From: Plasmodium malariae
Lineage: Eukaryota > Apicomplexa > Aconoidasida > Haemosporida > Plasmodiidae
DNA: 64,000 bases
Assembly: GCF_900090045.1 (NCBI RefSeq)
Contig: NC_041778.1
Span: forward strand, 124,001 to 188,000
Direction: 5' to 3'
Position numbers and translations under genes: made by a program
Shown here: one piece after another, positions 13,924 through 27,745 of the stretch
Layout of the letters: the number at the start of each line of letters is the position of its first letter
How positions within the stretch are numbered: position 1 is the stretch's first letter
The notes under the pieces: model-generated
Told to the model about the DNA's origin: nothing
The model's database searches: none
Seen by the model: only the letters and a program-made list of their open reading frames with translations

Positions 13924-16900
13924 AAATTTATTATTATTGGCACAAATGATTAAAGTTTTTGTTTTAATTTAAATGTACTTCAAATTTTAAATAATTCAAG
14001 AGCAAAAATATATATAAATATGCATATATATATATGTGCACATACATATATACTGACATATATTTAATAACGAATTCATTTTTCTTTCTTCTTCGTTCTC
14101 TATTTTAATTAATTACTTAATATTTTATTTTTTTTTTTACTATTAATGTTCGATTTATATTTTAACTGTTAATTTGAACTCGGTTATGATATTTTATTTA
14201 GGTAAAGAGAAAACTCAATTTTTTTATCGAAATTTTACTTACACTTTTTTCCTTTTTAATTTTTTTGTGTTTTCCAGTACATATGATAGCTGTACTAATG
14301 TATGTGTATACTGATTTAATACGTGCAAAAGCAATGTTTTGTGTAATTATAACTATAAAACAATTCATTTTCATCATAAATTTTAATTATTCATTTTGTT
14401 CTTACTATAGAAGAACATTTTTAAACAATAAATTTCGATTTATCTTTATTTTTGATAAATGGTATTTAATAAGTATTATTATAAAATTAGTAAAAACAAA
14501 ACATTGCTTTTCCATTTCATTTTATTTTTTCTTAATTAACATGAGCATTTTTATTAAAGACATATATCATTAACTATAATTATATATACTTAAAAAAATA
14601 TAGATTAACAGTCTTTTATTATTATTGAATTCATTTATGAAAAGGTGCTAGTTTAAAAGAAATAGAATCCCGTAAAAATTATACGATTTTATAAATATAA
14701 AATATTTTTTCACTGGGAAAATTGCGTTATGTTAACTTGATGGTACCATTCGTTCTGAAATTTTTCTTTTTGTTCATTTTTAATGATTAATATTACATAA
14801 TTTGCTTCATACATTTTTTATGGCATAACAACACTAAATATATCCTCTTTATTTTTTTTACTAAAAATATTTACTCTCACAAATTTTGTATAATAAATAA
14901 TTATCCTCATTCACCTCTAACGGATTATAGTTAATATTAATGTCACTTTTTTCTAAACATTACACAAATAAACTGATGTTTACATTTCTACATTTTATTG
15001 CCGTAAAAATTTGTATTTTTACCCAATAATTTATTATATATTATTTCTATTATTACCCCTCATATGAATGTAACAGTTTACATTTCTTCTCCCTTCTGTT
15101 ATGGGACTTTTATGTTTCTAAGTATATAATTTAACTGTTCTTTGCTTTTCCAAATTTTATTAAAACCATATATTTTTTATAAATGGATTTCATTTTTCAC
15201 ACATGTTTAATTGGTTTTACACTCTTAAATTTTTTTTTAAAAAAAAAAATTCTTATTTTAACTCTTTTTTCCAAAATATTACCAATGTAAAAAAATATTA
15301 TTTTGTTATATGTTTTGAACTAAAGTAATCAACTCCTTTATTGTTAAATGTTGTATAACTCATTCTGCAAAGGCTTTGATACCTATGCCCTGATGACAAT
15401 TTTTAGATTATGCTCTTCCTCATTTGAGGAGATTCTTATTAATTGATATTATTATCATTATCAATATCCATTTTATTTTCTATTTTATGACTATATATAA
15501 AAAATATATTTTCTTAAATAGAACTTTAAGGGTTACAAAAGTTATAAACTATATCTAATTCTTCATATGATACGTCTTCAATTCCCTTACTTTGCATGTT
15601 TAAATAATAATTAATATATTATTATAATTCACAGATTTATTTATTTTAGTAGTTCATATTTTAATGTTAAAATTATTGGTTTCTTTTCTTATTGATTTAT
15701 TTATTATATTAGTATATGAAATTGTGTGACAATTTTTTACTATAAACTATAATTTACTCATTTAACCTTAACCATAATATTTCGCCTACAACTCCGTAAT
15801 ATAAATATATTCTGTAGACTTTATATGAATTTATTATTATGGAATACTATATTAATTTTTGAGATGTTATTTTTCCTTAATATAATACCTAAGTATTTAT
15901 ATATTTTTAAATTACTATTAATATAATATTTATTTCTAACTTTAATCAATATAATATACCATTACACGTAATTTAAATATAAACATAAAAATTAAATTTA
16001 TCTCTTAAACCTAATTAACATATTCCGTATTAGTAGAATTATTCCTAATTAATTATATTAAATATATCTATTAAATGAAACGATTAAGATAACATAATTT
16101 TAAAAAAATCTATAATGTTATTTCTCAAAAAAGCACTAATCACACAGTCTTTTTAGCACCATAGTTTAAAGATTAAAAATATCAAAAGAAATATATATAT
16201 CTATAAATAATTTCTCAAAACATATTTTCTTAAAAAATTCCTTATATTTTCATTTAATTAGATATTAAGTAAAAGTTTCAGAATGAACATATTTGAATAC
16301 ATGTTGTATATTTTTATATGCCCTTATTTAAGCATACATAATATTTTATTTTCCAAATATATAAACTAAAAAGTTTTCACTATACACTTATTATTGGTGC
16401 TACAGTGAAGCGAGAAAGTAGTACCTAAAATAGATAAATAAACTTAATATTGTATATTTCTTTCGAAATGACTGCTTACCCTTATAATTTACTTTTTACA
16501 ATCCATAATAAAATTTACACAAATGTAAGCATATTTCCTAAAACAAACTAAAATTATACTAAAAAAAAAAAAAAATAAATAATATTTAGCATGCTCCTAT
16601 TCCTTTAAAAAAAATATATTCATTCTATTATGTAATTTTTAAATCAGTCAATATTAAATGCTGTTGATTCTTGTCATAATTTTTTTTCTTTTTACCTTAA
16701 AACGGGAAACAAACTACATTGCCTAACATAAATGATAAAAACAAAAAGAATAATTCTAAATATTTTATTAAGCCACGTAAAATATTTCCTAAAGAATATC
16801 TTTAATTCTTTTTATTTGGTATTTAAAAGTTCCTGGTTTATGTTAATATAATATATTTTTTTATATTATTATTTCAATTTTTTTTTAATGCTTAATAGTT

Positions 16901-17426
16901 TAATACATTACAATACACGTATTTTTAATTTTTTTTATTAAATTTTTATTTTTTTCACTAAAAATATGAGAATTTAATGTGGAATTAAGTAATTAACAAA
17001 CTTTAAAATTATGAAGGATTTCATTAGTTACAAATACATATTTCAAAAATGTTTCAAAATCCGTTGGGGGCATTAAGAAAAAAATTAACAAAAAAATATT
17101 CATATTGCTTCTATTAGTATTAATTCTTGTATCACAAGAAATAATTAAGATTTCCCAGTACATATTTCATTTTATGTGCTTTCTTTTCACCTTTTTATTA
17201 TTTTTTGTAAGCTAAATTTTACTTAATAAAAAAATATGCATATATATTTAATAATTAATTTTTTTTATAAAATAAAATTCTCGATAAAAAAAATTTATTA
17301 AACATAGAATCATTCCCAAGTTACAGAAACTACAGAAATTTAGCTCTAATAAACTTTTACAAAATGCTAGAATATAAATGATTTTTTATAGAATTTTTTT
17401 TTCAACTAGATATATATTCAGAATCG
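13924..17426. other. A+T-rich intergenic
   Basis: A 102-codon hydrophobic frame (14265-14573) lacks export or coding features. The small possible remnant at 15360-15600 is listed separately. Otherwise nothing. Confidence 0.5.
15360..15600 (-). other. possible coding remnant
   Basis: A minus-strand frame from about 15599 reads MQSKGIEDVSYEELDIVYNF then CNP and a stop. After a T-rich gap ending in AG, HKIENKMDIDNDNNIN and further broken pieces follow. It looks like a decayed short exon pair. No family was recognised. Confidence 0.22.
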
Positions 17427-18104
17427 ATGAGTTATATTATTTATGATACTAAAATGACTGATAAATGTTACAGGTTCGAAGTATCAAAAATATGTCGTAT
17501 ATCGTATACATATCAAAATAAAGATCATCCACATTGTTCTTACATTAGCTCTAATAATATTAATCGAAATTTATATTCTTCTGCTAATGAAGAGTATAAT
17601 ATTGATAGTATTGATAATATTGAAATTTCTTCCTTTGCATAATAACCATATGCTTATAACAATTCAGAATATGCGGAATTAATATATAAAATTAAAATGA
17701 TAGAAATAATAAATTAAGTTCTTATATAGACGCTTATAATAAGTCTATATTTTTCCAGTATATGAATACTGTTCACATAAAAATATTTATTGATATTTAA
17801 TGATATAAAATTAGGTTGTATTGCACGTTAGAAAATATGTATTCCTTTCAAAAACATAGTAAATAGACGATTAGTGAAAGATTACAGGATCGTGTTAAAA
17901 GAATTATTCAATTATAATATATATTTTTACGATAAATTTTACTTTACATATGCTCATGGGTCTTATGTGCACGTCAAGTTTATTCAATTTATAAGAGAAG
18001 TCGCAGCCTCTTCGGGTGGCCTTATATGTGATTTGGATAATAAAGAAAAAAAATATTTAAATGATAATATAAAAAATGTTCTTGTAAACATATATGTAAT
18101 ATAA
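17427..18104 (+). pseudogene. unrecognised decayed coding island
   Basis: Two open stretches, 17427-17642 (71 codons) and 17874-18104 (76 codons), separated by 230 bp with stops. The first has TDKCYRFEVSKICRISYTYQ and a Tyr/Asn/Asp-rich end. The second has KDYRIVLKELFNYNIYFYDK and IREVAASSGGLICDLDN. Around 17990-18040 the base composition is far richer in G+C than the surroundings, which argues for former coding. No export motif, signal or family signature was recognised. Confidence 0.3.
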
Positions 18105-18148
18105 GTGATATATGAAAGGATTATAGTTGGATGGCTATAGCAATATGA

Positions 18149-18151
<3 letters not shown>

Positions 18152-18204
<53 letters not shown>
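18152..18204. repeat. (AT)n microsatellite
   Basis: A run of about 26 AT units just after the decayed coding island; the longest pure dinucleotide run seen. Confidence 0.9.
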
Positions 18205-18207
<3 letters not shown>

Positions 18208-18742
18208 TGTAAAAAAAACATATCAACTTCGATACATTAAATACAAAACAAGAGGAATTAATTTTTAATATAAAACTAATAGTGCATTTTTTATTTTATA
18301 AAATAAACAATTAGTCTATATTGGAACAAGTTAAAATGCAGAAGTACCATATTTCTTATTTAAGATGTAGATTAAAACACAACTTCTATAAGATTATATT
18401 AATCGTCCTATCATATATTAAATTTAACGTAAGAATATATATTTTTCATAAGAATATAATTATATAAGTATATATGTATATATATTAATCCATAATATTT
18501 AGTTTAGCTGACACAATAAGCTAAAACACAAAAAGAAAAACATTATAGTATTCATATGTACAAAAAAATTAAGAACATATTTTTTTACATCTTCATATCA
18601 AAAATGATACATATATGTAGATTCATTTATATAATTTAAGCAGTTATTGGTATGTTTAATACGTTTATAATTAAATATATTACAGACATTCCTTTATATT
18701 CAAGATTTTTTATAGAAAGCAACATAATCCTTATCAATTAAT

Positions 18743-19681
18743 TTATCTTTCCCCAAACTTAATTTTATCATATTTTTTAATTTTTTTATGATAATAAACA
18801 AACGCTGATATAAGTGTGACACCTAATATAAAGAAAGGAATAACATATATTAAAATAACATATAAACCATCTAATATTTTAACCTTGCTCTCAAATAAAG
18901 CTTTCCATAACCATTCTGAAGAATCCCATATAGCTTCTAACGATGTCTTGAACTGCGTAAAAAGAGAGCATGATTTTAAAACACTGAACAAATTATTATT
19001 TATGATCTTATCCAAGGACAAATTTACTATTGACGGTATTGATACCAACAAGAACAATATCAAAGGTGAAGCAATCCGTAGTCCGTATTTTTTACGTATT
19101 ATTTTTTTGTATGCCTTATTACTAATTCCTTTGTTGTTTTTAAGGAAATTCACATAATCAAGTTGTTTAAATATTTTTTTTTCCAAATGAGAATATTTTT
19201 TTATTTTAAATATACAAGATTTATTTTTCAGTGGTTGTTTATTCTCTCCTTTATTCATTAATGAACTTCCACTTGATTGTTTGCTTTTTGTATTGGTCCC
19301 TTTTTCATTATTAGTTATATCTTTTCTTTCGTTTACTCCATTCTTTGGTATCTCTTCTTTTAATATTAAAAAGTATGAATCCTTATGCTTTTTACATTTA
19401 GCTAATAATCTATAAATTCTTAAGTATGTTTTTCCATGAAGACTGTATTGCTCAATCAAAGATTTACTTAATTCCCACTATACAAAAAGTAAATAATTAT
19501 AAAAAATATAACATCATTATAAAAAAGATTATTATTAAAAATATAAAATTTTAAATATGAATATTGGAATTAACCTTTAATAATATTATCGTACCAAATT
19601 ACTGTTAAAATAACATTTCCAAGATAAAAAGATAAACGTAGAAATTATAATGAAAAACAGTAACTTAATTATCTGTACCAT
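18743..19681 (-). CDS. fam-m-type exported membrane protein
   Basis: Exon 1 (19681-19595) encodes 29 residues with a strongly hydrophobic core (LLFFIIISTFIFLSW). The intron is 19594-19478 (phase 0) and exon 2 is 19477-18743, giving 273 aa. RLLAK lies at residues 52-56. Then come LKEEIPKNG, a Lys/Asn/Ser-rich stretch, and the block KKYSHLEKKIF...DYVNFLKNN...YKKIIRKKYGLR at about 122-163, which I associate with fam-m (fam-l is the alternative). Hydrophobic segments at about 164-182 and 234-257 flank a roughly 50-residue loop containing two Trp. The tail is short and basic. Fam-l and fam-m products are reported to be exported and predicted to share an RH5-like fold; nothing in the sequence alone tests that. 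The overlapping plus-strand frame at 18816-19157 is a shadow. Confidence 0.78.
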
Positions 19682-21499
19682 GATATTAATTTTTAATATG
19701 GTAACATATTAAGGAAAAAATTTACAATAATGTAATATTCTTTTAATGATTATACATACTATATTTTTCTTTTTAATTAACTTTTATATTTTATCATAAA
19801 AACATAATAAAATGTATATAAATATGATGCATTTTTCAACACAGCCAAAGAAAAATAACTTTAAAAATATTTTTTTAAAATTATAATATTAAGGATATTT
19901 ATAAAAAAAATTACATTAATTAAAATAATAAAATTAAATTTATTCACAATACTCGTAATACATATTTCAGGAATATAATATATTAAAATTATATAATAAT
20001 AATTTTATGAATCCTTCTTAAAAAGAAATAAAAAAAAATATATTATTTTTTAATATTTCAAAATAAATATTATAACTTGATTATATAGTGTATAGAATAT
20101 AGATATAGAGAATATATAACATATAGAATATGGATAGTTCACCGTTCTCTATGTTAAGTGAATTATTACTAATTTAGTGATCTTCTCTTTTCAGTGTTTC
20201 TAGTTTCACCTGTACCCTATATTGGAAAAGCTTGTTATTATTGTTAAACTATATTAAATATTATGACAATATAATAATAGTAATATAAAAAGAAAAAAGC
20301 TTTGTATTTTACAACCTTCTGCTATATTTACTGCTACAAGTGCATTATTTATTGTCCATAAGATACTTAAAAAATAAAATGTGTAATATACTGTTGATGT
20401 ATGAAGAAATACGTATTTTAAAAGTAAAAAAACTTAACTTTCATTTTTGTATTCCAATATCTGAAGATTTTCCTTATAAATTATGTTTAACATATACCAA
20501 TACATTATATATAAAGCTCTAAAATTCATCTACTAAATTTTTTTTTCTTTATTTCCATTAAATATATATATTTAGAAATAATATTAACATAATATTAAAA
20601 AAAAAAAAAGCGCAGTACATATATAAATTATAATATCACACAGTAACATTTGTATTACTTACTAATGTTATTATATGAAATTTTTTATTGTTCTTTATTT
20701 AGTTTTTCCTTTATTAAGGAAATATGTATTTTTTATAAAAATATATACTACACTATGAATTATGTCAAAATAAAATTATGATATGCCCGCAAATGTAATA
20801 CATCCTTTTAAGGTAAAAGATATTAACAAATATGTACAATAAGTGTTAATATATTTAATTACCTTGATAATTCACAAATAAATTATTATGTATTTGATAA
20901 TTATATAATTTCTTCTAATTGATATATATTAAATTTAAAATATAATCATTGATAATTTTAAAGATATAAATTTGAATATTACATTCATATGATCATATAC
21001 AAATACTTATAGTAATAATGTAGTGTCATTACGCGAAATATTGAATTAGTTGTTAACTATTATTCTTAATTTTATATATAAACAATTTATCCTAAAAAAA
21101 GTGAGACTAAAGTACATAAAAATAAATAATTAAATAACTGCTAATAATTCTTTAGAATCTAAGAATATTGTCAGACACAAATATTCATAATATCTCCTTA
21201 ATCATCCAAAATTTATAACAATAATAAAATGCGTTGAACGCAAACATTAAGCATTACAGTGTATTGGGTAATTATCTAATTCAGAAAAAGGAACAAATTT
21301 AAAAATAATAGGGTGAAAATGTTCGAGAAAGACATAAAATAAAGTTACATTGTTTCTTCTAGGAGCGATATCCTATTCTTTTAGTGGAGAAAACTAAAAG
21401 GAATTTTGAAGTAAATTATATTAAGAAGATTCTTATAATAAAAAAAAAATAATAAATAAAATTATAGTTTCTTCGATACCAAAAAATCAACCTTTATCA
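19682..21499. other. A+T-rich intergenic
   Basis: 5' flank of the fam-m-type gene. Contains a direct repeat of ATAGAATAT/ATATAGA words near 20090-20135. From about 21340 the composition becomes coding-like as the STP1-like remnant is approached. Confidence 0.5.
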
Positions 21500-22850
21500 A
21501 TATGCTTGAATAATTCTAAATTTAAAGATATATTTTATAAATATACAGAATATATTAACGGAGAGAACAAATATTTTCAGTGATATAATAACACAGTATA
21601 TACCGATAATGCAAAAAAAAAAATTCTAACAAAATGTGATGTAACAGCTTATGATGAATTTTATGATAGTTACATTTGTGAAGTTATTAATGCCAGTTAA
21701 ACTACAAAATAGTTGCCATAGACTCAAATAGGTGTTTAAAATAAAACTATTACAACTAAACATACTGCAAATAAAATTGATAAAATTTGAGCTTCCAAAC
21801 CTTCAATTTTACCAACTCTTCACACAGAAATTATACTCATCCATATTACTAACCTTCAAATATTTCACCCAATATAATCTTTAAGATTACTGCAGGTACT
21901 GGAAATACTGTAACTAATGATACTGGTGTAACTCCCATAAATACACTATTCCTCGACGTTCTCAAAATCGTAATACATCACAAATTGATTCATTCCATAC
22001 TTGCTATATATTCTGTTTCTGCTGATTCTTTAATCTCTAAATATACACAAAATACTGAATAAATTGCAAATACTAACGATAATACTGATGTACACTTCTA
22101 CAAAATATTCAGCTGATATCTTCATTTTATACATCTCTACAAGTGCTCCTTAATACGTTTAGTCCTTTTTCTTCTAATCCTAATATTCAGTGTGATAATC
22201 AAAATACCTTTCATTCTCTCATACATGCTAACGATAGAAGTACCACTAATATTACTTATTATTATATCTTTGAAATAACTGCGTGAAACAACAAATTTAT
22301 TATTAACACCAATACAGATGTCAAAAGAAAATCTGACACCCCTATGAACATCCCTAGTTTTCCATCTTCCATAAAATCTGAATAAAATCTATAGATAACA
22401 TACAAATTAATTATTTTAATAAACATCTTAATTATTATAGTACTTTCCCCTTGTATTAAGCGAAACAAAACATAAGTTTTTAAAAGATTAAACTATTCAT
22501 TCACTATTTGAACTAATCAAATATGGTAAAAATATTCCTAATTATGATTATAAATTAAATAAGACAAGTTACTATGAAAAACAATATAAGATATAGAATT
22601 CACCATTGCAAGAATAAAAATATAAGTTTAAAAAGAATTATACTAACAAAAATTAAAACAGAAAATGTATATATAAGATATGTTTAATGTTGAATGAAGA
22701 TTATTATAAATGCGTAATTTAACAAAAACATATGTAAGGTTTTATGCAAAAGAAATGAAGCATATAATAAAAACTTCGTTAGTATGGCAAAAAAGTAAAA
22801 ACAAGTAAAAAAATAAAACAATAACACTAATAAAACAACTTCATATCTCT
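21500..22850 (+). pseudogene. STP1-like surface-antigen remnant
   Basis: The plus strand carries a row of frame-shifted, stop-broken pieces that read like one gene. From about 21530 comes KYTEYINGENKYFQ, then YNNTVYTDN, then LTKCDVTAYDEFYDSYICEV (about 21625-21695). A Thr/Ser/Asn/Pro-rich stretch follows (ASKPSILPTLHTE, TGNTVTNDTGVTPINT, NTNDNTD) to about 22130. A basic piece (YVRFYAKEMKHIIKTSLVWQ) lies at about 22725-22800. Cys/Tyr block, Thr/Ser-rich middle and basic Trp-containing tail are what I associate with STP1 proteins of P. malariae and P. ovale; PIR is the alternative. Many stops in every frame show it is dead. The minus-strand frame at 22262-22468 is probably a shadow. Confidence 0.45.
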
Positions 22851-23229
22851 GTATAAATGTTAATCGTAATTTATTATATCATATATAATATAAAAATGAT
22901 ATTTATTCTCGAATTACAATCTCAATAGTAAAATATCCAAAAAATTTAGTTATATAAAAAAATAAAATATTAATACTATTTATAGAAAGGGAAGAAAAGG
23001 AAAATTTGTCAATCCTCACCGTTAAAAGAACAAACGTGTAAAAATAATATATACTAATACAAAAATGTAAGAAATAACTTTTAAAGCCAAATTAGGACGA
23101 ATTCATAAATCAAACGTGATAAATATATATGTAATTAATCAATGAGATATTATACATACAAAGAGAGTTTAAACAAAAGGTTAGCATTCTGTGATAATTA
23201 CTATAAAAAGGAAATAAAATGGAAGTGAA

Positions 23230-23460
23230 AACATTTATATATATAATTATGAGTATATATTTTTTGAAGAAGCATATGGATCAAAAATTACGAATAATTC
23301 TATTTATGAGTTATCCAAAAATTTTATTACTTAAAAAGTTGTAATGCATTAATCTTAAAGAAAAATTCTAATGAAAATTAAGTAAAAGATTTTATAATGA
23401 TTTTATATTAAAAAATGCATGATGAAAGTGATATATGTGTATACGGAATATAATAATATT
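23230..23460 (+). pseudogene. PIR-like gene fragment
   Basis: Short coding-like pieces in changing frames: FEEAYGSKITNNSIYELSKN, then YLKSCNALILKKNSNEN, then VKDFIMILY and KMHDESDICVY, each separated by a stop or a frameshift. The order, Cys spacing and Tyr/Leu helices resemble the middle of PIR proteins. It may belong to the same dead locus as the STP1-like remnant just upstream. No start, signal or membrane segment was found. Confidence 0.35.
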
Positions 23461-23599
23461 CGAAGCAAGTATACTGTTACTAAATAAATTGTGTCTACAT
23501 AAAAAATGTTCTAATTAGGTATAATTACTTTTTTATTTCTTTAAGTATATTTTAAAATAAGTTATCCTAATCCATAACTGAATATGAATAGAAAGATTT

Positions 23600-23608
23600 T
23601 AATATATA

Positions 23609-23639
<31 letters not shown>

Positions 23640-23641
23640 AC
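23600..23641. repeat. (AT)n followed by (GATATA)n microsatellite
   Basis: A pure AT run passes into three or four GATATA hexamers before CATAC. Confidence 0.85.
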
Positions 23642-25083
23642 ATACAAATTTTATTTTTTATATATGTAATATTATCATATTAATGTATGAAAATTAAAAA
23701 AAAAAAAATTTTTGTTCCTTAATAACTAATTCATTACAGAAAATTCATAAGATATATTTCATTTATAATTTATATATTTAAAATATAAGCTATTTGGTAC
23801 ATAAATGTTGGATTTATAAATAAGTTAATTTTTGCAACTAGGTATTTACAATAACTATGTTAAAACTAAAACTAAGACCCCATATTTTGTCCTAATTATA
23901 CATATATATCCACATATTATTTGTTCACTTTTTTTTTCTTCCATTTTTTATTAAATAATTAATTTGTATAAGCTTCTTTTATTCCAACGAACACTGAAAT
24001 TTTATAATTTTATTAAAATATAATATTACGTTTCACCATAAGAAGAATTAATTTTTCTGTGTTCAATAATAATAATATTTTTTATGAGAAGCGGGAAATA
24101 AAGTTGTATTACATTATTTGATAATTTATTTTGTTTTCATATTAACATATAAAGTTACGTTACATGTTGAAGAGAACTTACTATTATGTATAATAAAATA
24201 TATAGATTAAAGAATTTGTTATTAACCAAATTTGTTATTTAACAAATATAATATATTTATTATTTTATTAATAAGAAATATTGGAATAATATACGGGCGA
24301 TAATTAATTCTTAAATAAATGAATACACTACAATTGCTAATAGTATATTGTATTCCTCATTTTAGATACTTTATGTTTCTATAAAAAAAAAAATATATAT
24401 AGATAAGTCCCCCATTCACGCCTCCTTTACACTACATAAGATATATTGATGCATATACTCATTTATGACCCCCAAAATGTATAAGTACAGTATTTTATAG
24501 TATGAGAAAAACATGATCATTCTTGTTAAATTAATTATAAAATATAATTATAAAAAAATGTAATAGCTATAATATGTATAATTTAATATTTATAAATATA
24601 TATATATGTACAATATTTTAATTATCCACAAAAGTCGATAAGAGAAAACTATAATATTTATTATATACTGTATCTTAATATGTTTTTGCTTTAAAATAGA
24701 TATAAGATATTAAAAAAATATTTAAGAATTAAAAATTATTTATATCGAAAATACCTATTTCATATCGAATTTTTATTTTTCGATTAGATTTTTTTTAAAC
24801 TATATAGCTCTTAATTACTTTCATCATTATGTTTATATTATTTTTTGCGCGTTATATAATATTATCATTCTCGAAAAAAGAAAAAATTATGTTAATTACA
24901 CCTTATAAATAAATACTTTTATTACATAGAAAATTCAGAAAGAGCATGCGCATAATTGCTGTCATATTTTTTATTATCTAATTTTGGGAAATATATTTGT
25001 ACTGTCGTATTAAAAATAAAAATAATAAATTGCAATATCATTATTCATTATATTAATTTTTTATATTTATTGTATTTATTAAC

Positions 25084-25193
25084 TTAGCTTTTTTTTGTCT
25101 TATTCAATTCACGGTTTACAAAACAGTTGAAATTACAGTTAGCAGTAATATTATGATATTCTAGTGTATTTCTTAAAGATATGCCTTGTTCAC
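25084..25193 (-). pseudogene. isolated exon-like fragment
   Basis: On the minus strand an AG acceptor after a T-rich stretch (ending at 25194) is followed by an open stretch of 35-36 codons ending in TAA 25086-25084. It encodes EQGISLRNTLEYHNITANCN, then a Cys/Phe and basic end. Composition is clearly coding-like. The frame starts with two spare bases, so an upstream exon of matching phase would be needed. None was identified; the nearest ATG frame (near 25328) is only 15 codons long. It could be the last exon of a lost gene. Confidence 0.3.
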
Positions 25194-27179
25194 CTAGAAT
25201 AAAAAATATATAACATTATATCTATATTATAATTAATGCAAATTGTTTTAAATATCCAAAAATAATGTTATGGATTAATATATTAAAAAATATAGCAATT
25301 ACATGCTCCTTCACTTTGTAATTTTACCATGTCCTATTAATATGTGACATAAAAATATATGAAAATAAAACCATTTAGCATATATTCATACCATCATCCC
25401 AAAAGTAATGATATTAATAAATATTTAATTATAATTATTATCTTATTTTATATACATATATATTTTAAAAAGGTAAATGAATATGAGTTTCTATAACGTA
25501 CAGATGCTTTCTAATATTTATTAAACTATCTTTTATTTTCATATTTAAATTGTAGGATAAATAAAAATATAGATCCATATGAATAACATTTTTCCTACAA
25601 TTAAACACGCTAATTCGTATTTTATAAAACACAAATATCATAGATAAATTATCCTTATTAAGTTATAACTATCTTAACAACTTATATTATGGGAACCAAA
25701 ATAAAAACTCTTATATTAAAATTCCCATAAAGTTTTATTGTATGAGATTAGGAACATTTATTATAATTCACTATCAAATATTACACAAAATTATATATAT
25801 ATATATATATACATTAAATAATAAATAATTTTTACATTACAGAAACTTAATAGAAATGTTTTTCATCATTAATAAAATTTATTATTTTTGACAAAAAAGG
25901 ATTTATTATACATGAATAAATATTTTATCTATTTATAAGAAATCACTCGAAAAATAATAATGCTTCAAGTAGAATTGTTGACAGTAAACATTATTAGTTT
26001 TATATATGTATGTTGTTTTCACTAAAATTCTACTAGTGCTTAGCCATAATTCAGAATAAAATATTTTTACTTTTTATTAATACATTAACATGGTCATAGA
26101 ATTTATTATATAATTAATAAATATCAAGAGTGAAATAACATGAGGGGAATAATTTACTATATATCAATTTAAAAATAATTAATCATTCTGAATAAGCAAA
26201 AATTATCTTACTAATGTATGCATATATATACAATTAACATAATAAATCGTAGAGGTGTATTATTATTATAAATACGAAGAATGTATAACATATTTTAAAT
26301 TGTTAGTAACTAGTTTTTATATATCAAAAATAATTTATAAATCTAAGTTAAATTTATATTATATCTCAGAAATATAAGAAAATATTAATATATGAAAGAA
26401 CAATGAAATAAGTTCGATAACTTCGCAGACTTATGTTGGTAAAATTGTATATCTATAAATATATATATGTATAATTTTAACTGATAATATTTTATTATAT
26501 CTAACAAATATTTATCATTTTTTTTTATTCGATTGCAAGCTATAGTTCATTGAATATTTTATTACGATTCAAATAAATACTTTATACCTTGTTACTTATA
26601 GTGCATTCTTTAATAATTCAATGTAAAATTTTGAATAATTGAGTATATAAATAGCATTAATATACCCAATAAAATATAACACTATATTTCAATATAAAAA
26701 TTTTAATATATTCAGATTTTCATTTTTTTTTAATTTATTATTGTTTTATTTTCTATTCAAATCACATTAATTTTTTTAAAAAAGAATATATACGTAGTCA
26801 TTATTTTTTGGATTAGTACTAAGTCATGCTTGGTATTGGTAAAATGTTAAAATTAATATACAATTATATGTAATCCTATGACCACTTTAAAAAATTATGT
26901 TCAATTATTATTTAAAAAATCAAAATAATAATTCGTCATATGTAAAATATAACAATACATATTATCTAACCTTAATAATTACATATTTGTACTATAACAA
27001 TTTATCAAGTATTTTACGTTAAAATATATAATTATATTAATATGCCATATAATGCATATACGCTAAATATTTTCTTAAAATATTTATTTTATTATAAGTA
27101 TTTTTTGCTATTTTAATTATTTATTCTATTTCAAATTAATTTTAAAAGCTTTATATATCCTAATTATATAGATTATTTT

Positions 27180-27600
27180 TAAGTCCTATTCATTATTTTA
27201 ATGTTAAAAATAATAATAATAATAATAATAATAAGCTCCATTAATTTAAATTATGCCTTAAACATTTTAACCCACATAATTAAATATATATTTGATTCTT
27301 TATTTGATATTCAAATTAACTAAGGACTTTATTAATTTTTGTGGCAAATGTATAAATATAAATGCTTTTATTTGAGATAACGCAATGTTTGAATTTTTCT
27401 TATAGTTAGTATATAATTATATATTTTTAATACTTTTTAAATCTTATATTATTAAGATTTTTTTAGTTAATTATATTTTTACATATAACATTTACTGAAT
27501 CATTTATATTTATTATATTTTGTTTTTTTCTTACATATATATATATATATTATAATTACATTTAAATAATACAGGAAAAAGGTTTTGTAATTTTAAAAAA
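27180..27600. repeat. partial copy of the duplicated flank (D)
   Basis: Matches 38970-39170 and 56690-56890: a shared AATTATATATTTTTA run, then CATTTATATTNTTNTATTTT, then TATAATTACAT and AGGTTTTGTA in the same order. Here the block lies upstream of the 27.7 kb exported-protein pseudogene. A weaker match may exist at about 47620-47790, upstream of its 48 kb paralogue. Confidence 0.5.
27210..27233. repeat. (AAT)n microsatellite
   Basis: Eight AAT trinucleotides inside the duplicated flank D; absent from copies B and C. Confidence 0.85.
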
Positions 27601-27745
27601 TACTGAACTAGCATTAAAAACATTATAAGGAACGATTTTTAAACACTATAAAAAAAATATATATATACATATATTTTTATAATAACGTCATATAACTCAA
27701 TATTTTATTATCGTAAGAAAATTAACAAATTCAAGGAAATTCAAA

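Larger units (their letters stand above)
23470..27179. other. A+T-rich intergenic
   Basis: Holds the exon-like piece at 25.1 kb and a GATATA microsatellite. Nothing else supportable. Confidence 0.5.

Noticed and set aside
14265..14573. 102-codon hydrophobic plus-strand frame after the 12.8 kb gene
   Set aside because: Aromatic/Ile-rich composition expected from A+T-rich DNA; no signal-exon pattern, splice sites or export motif.
18816..19157. 113-codon plus-strand frame
   Set aside because: Shadow of the fam-m-type gene on the other strand.
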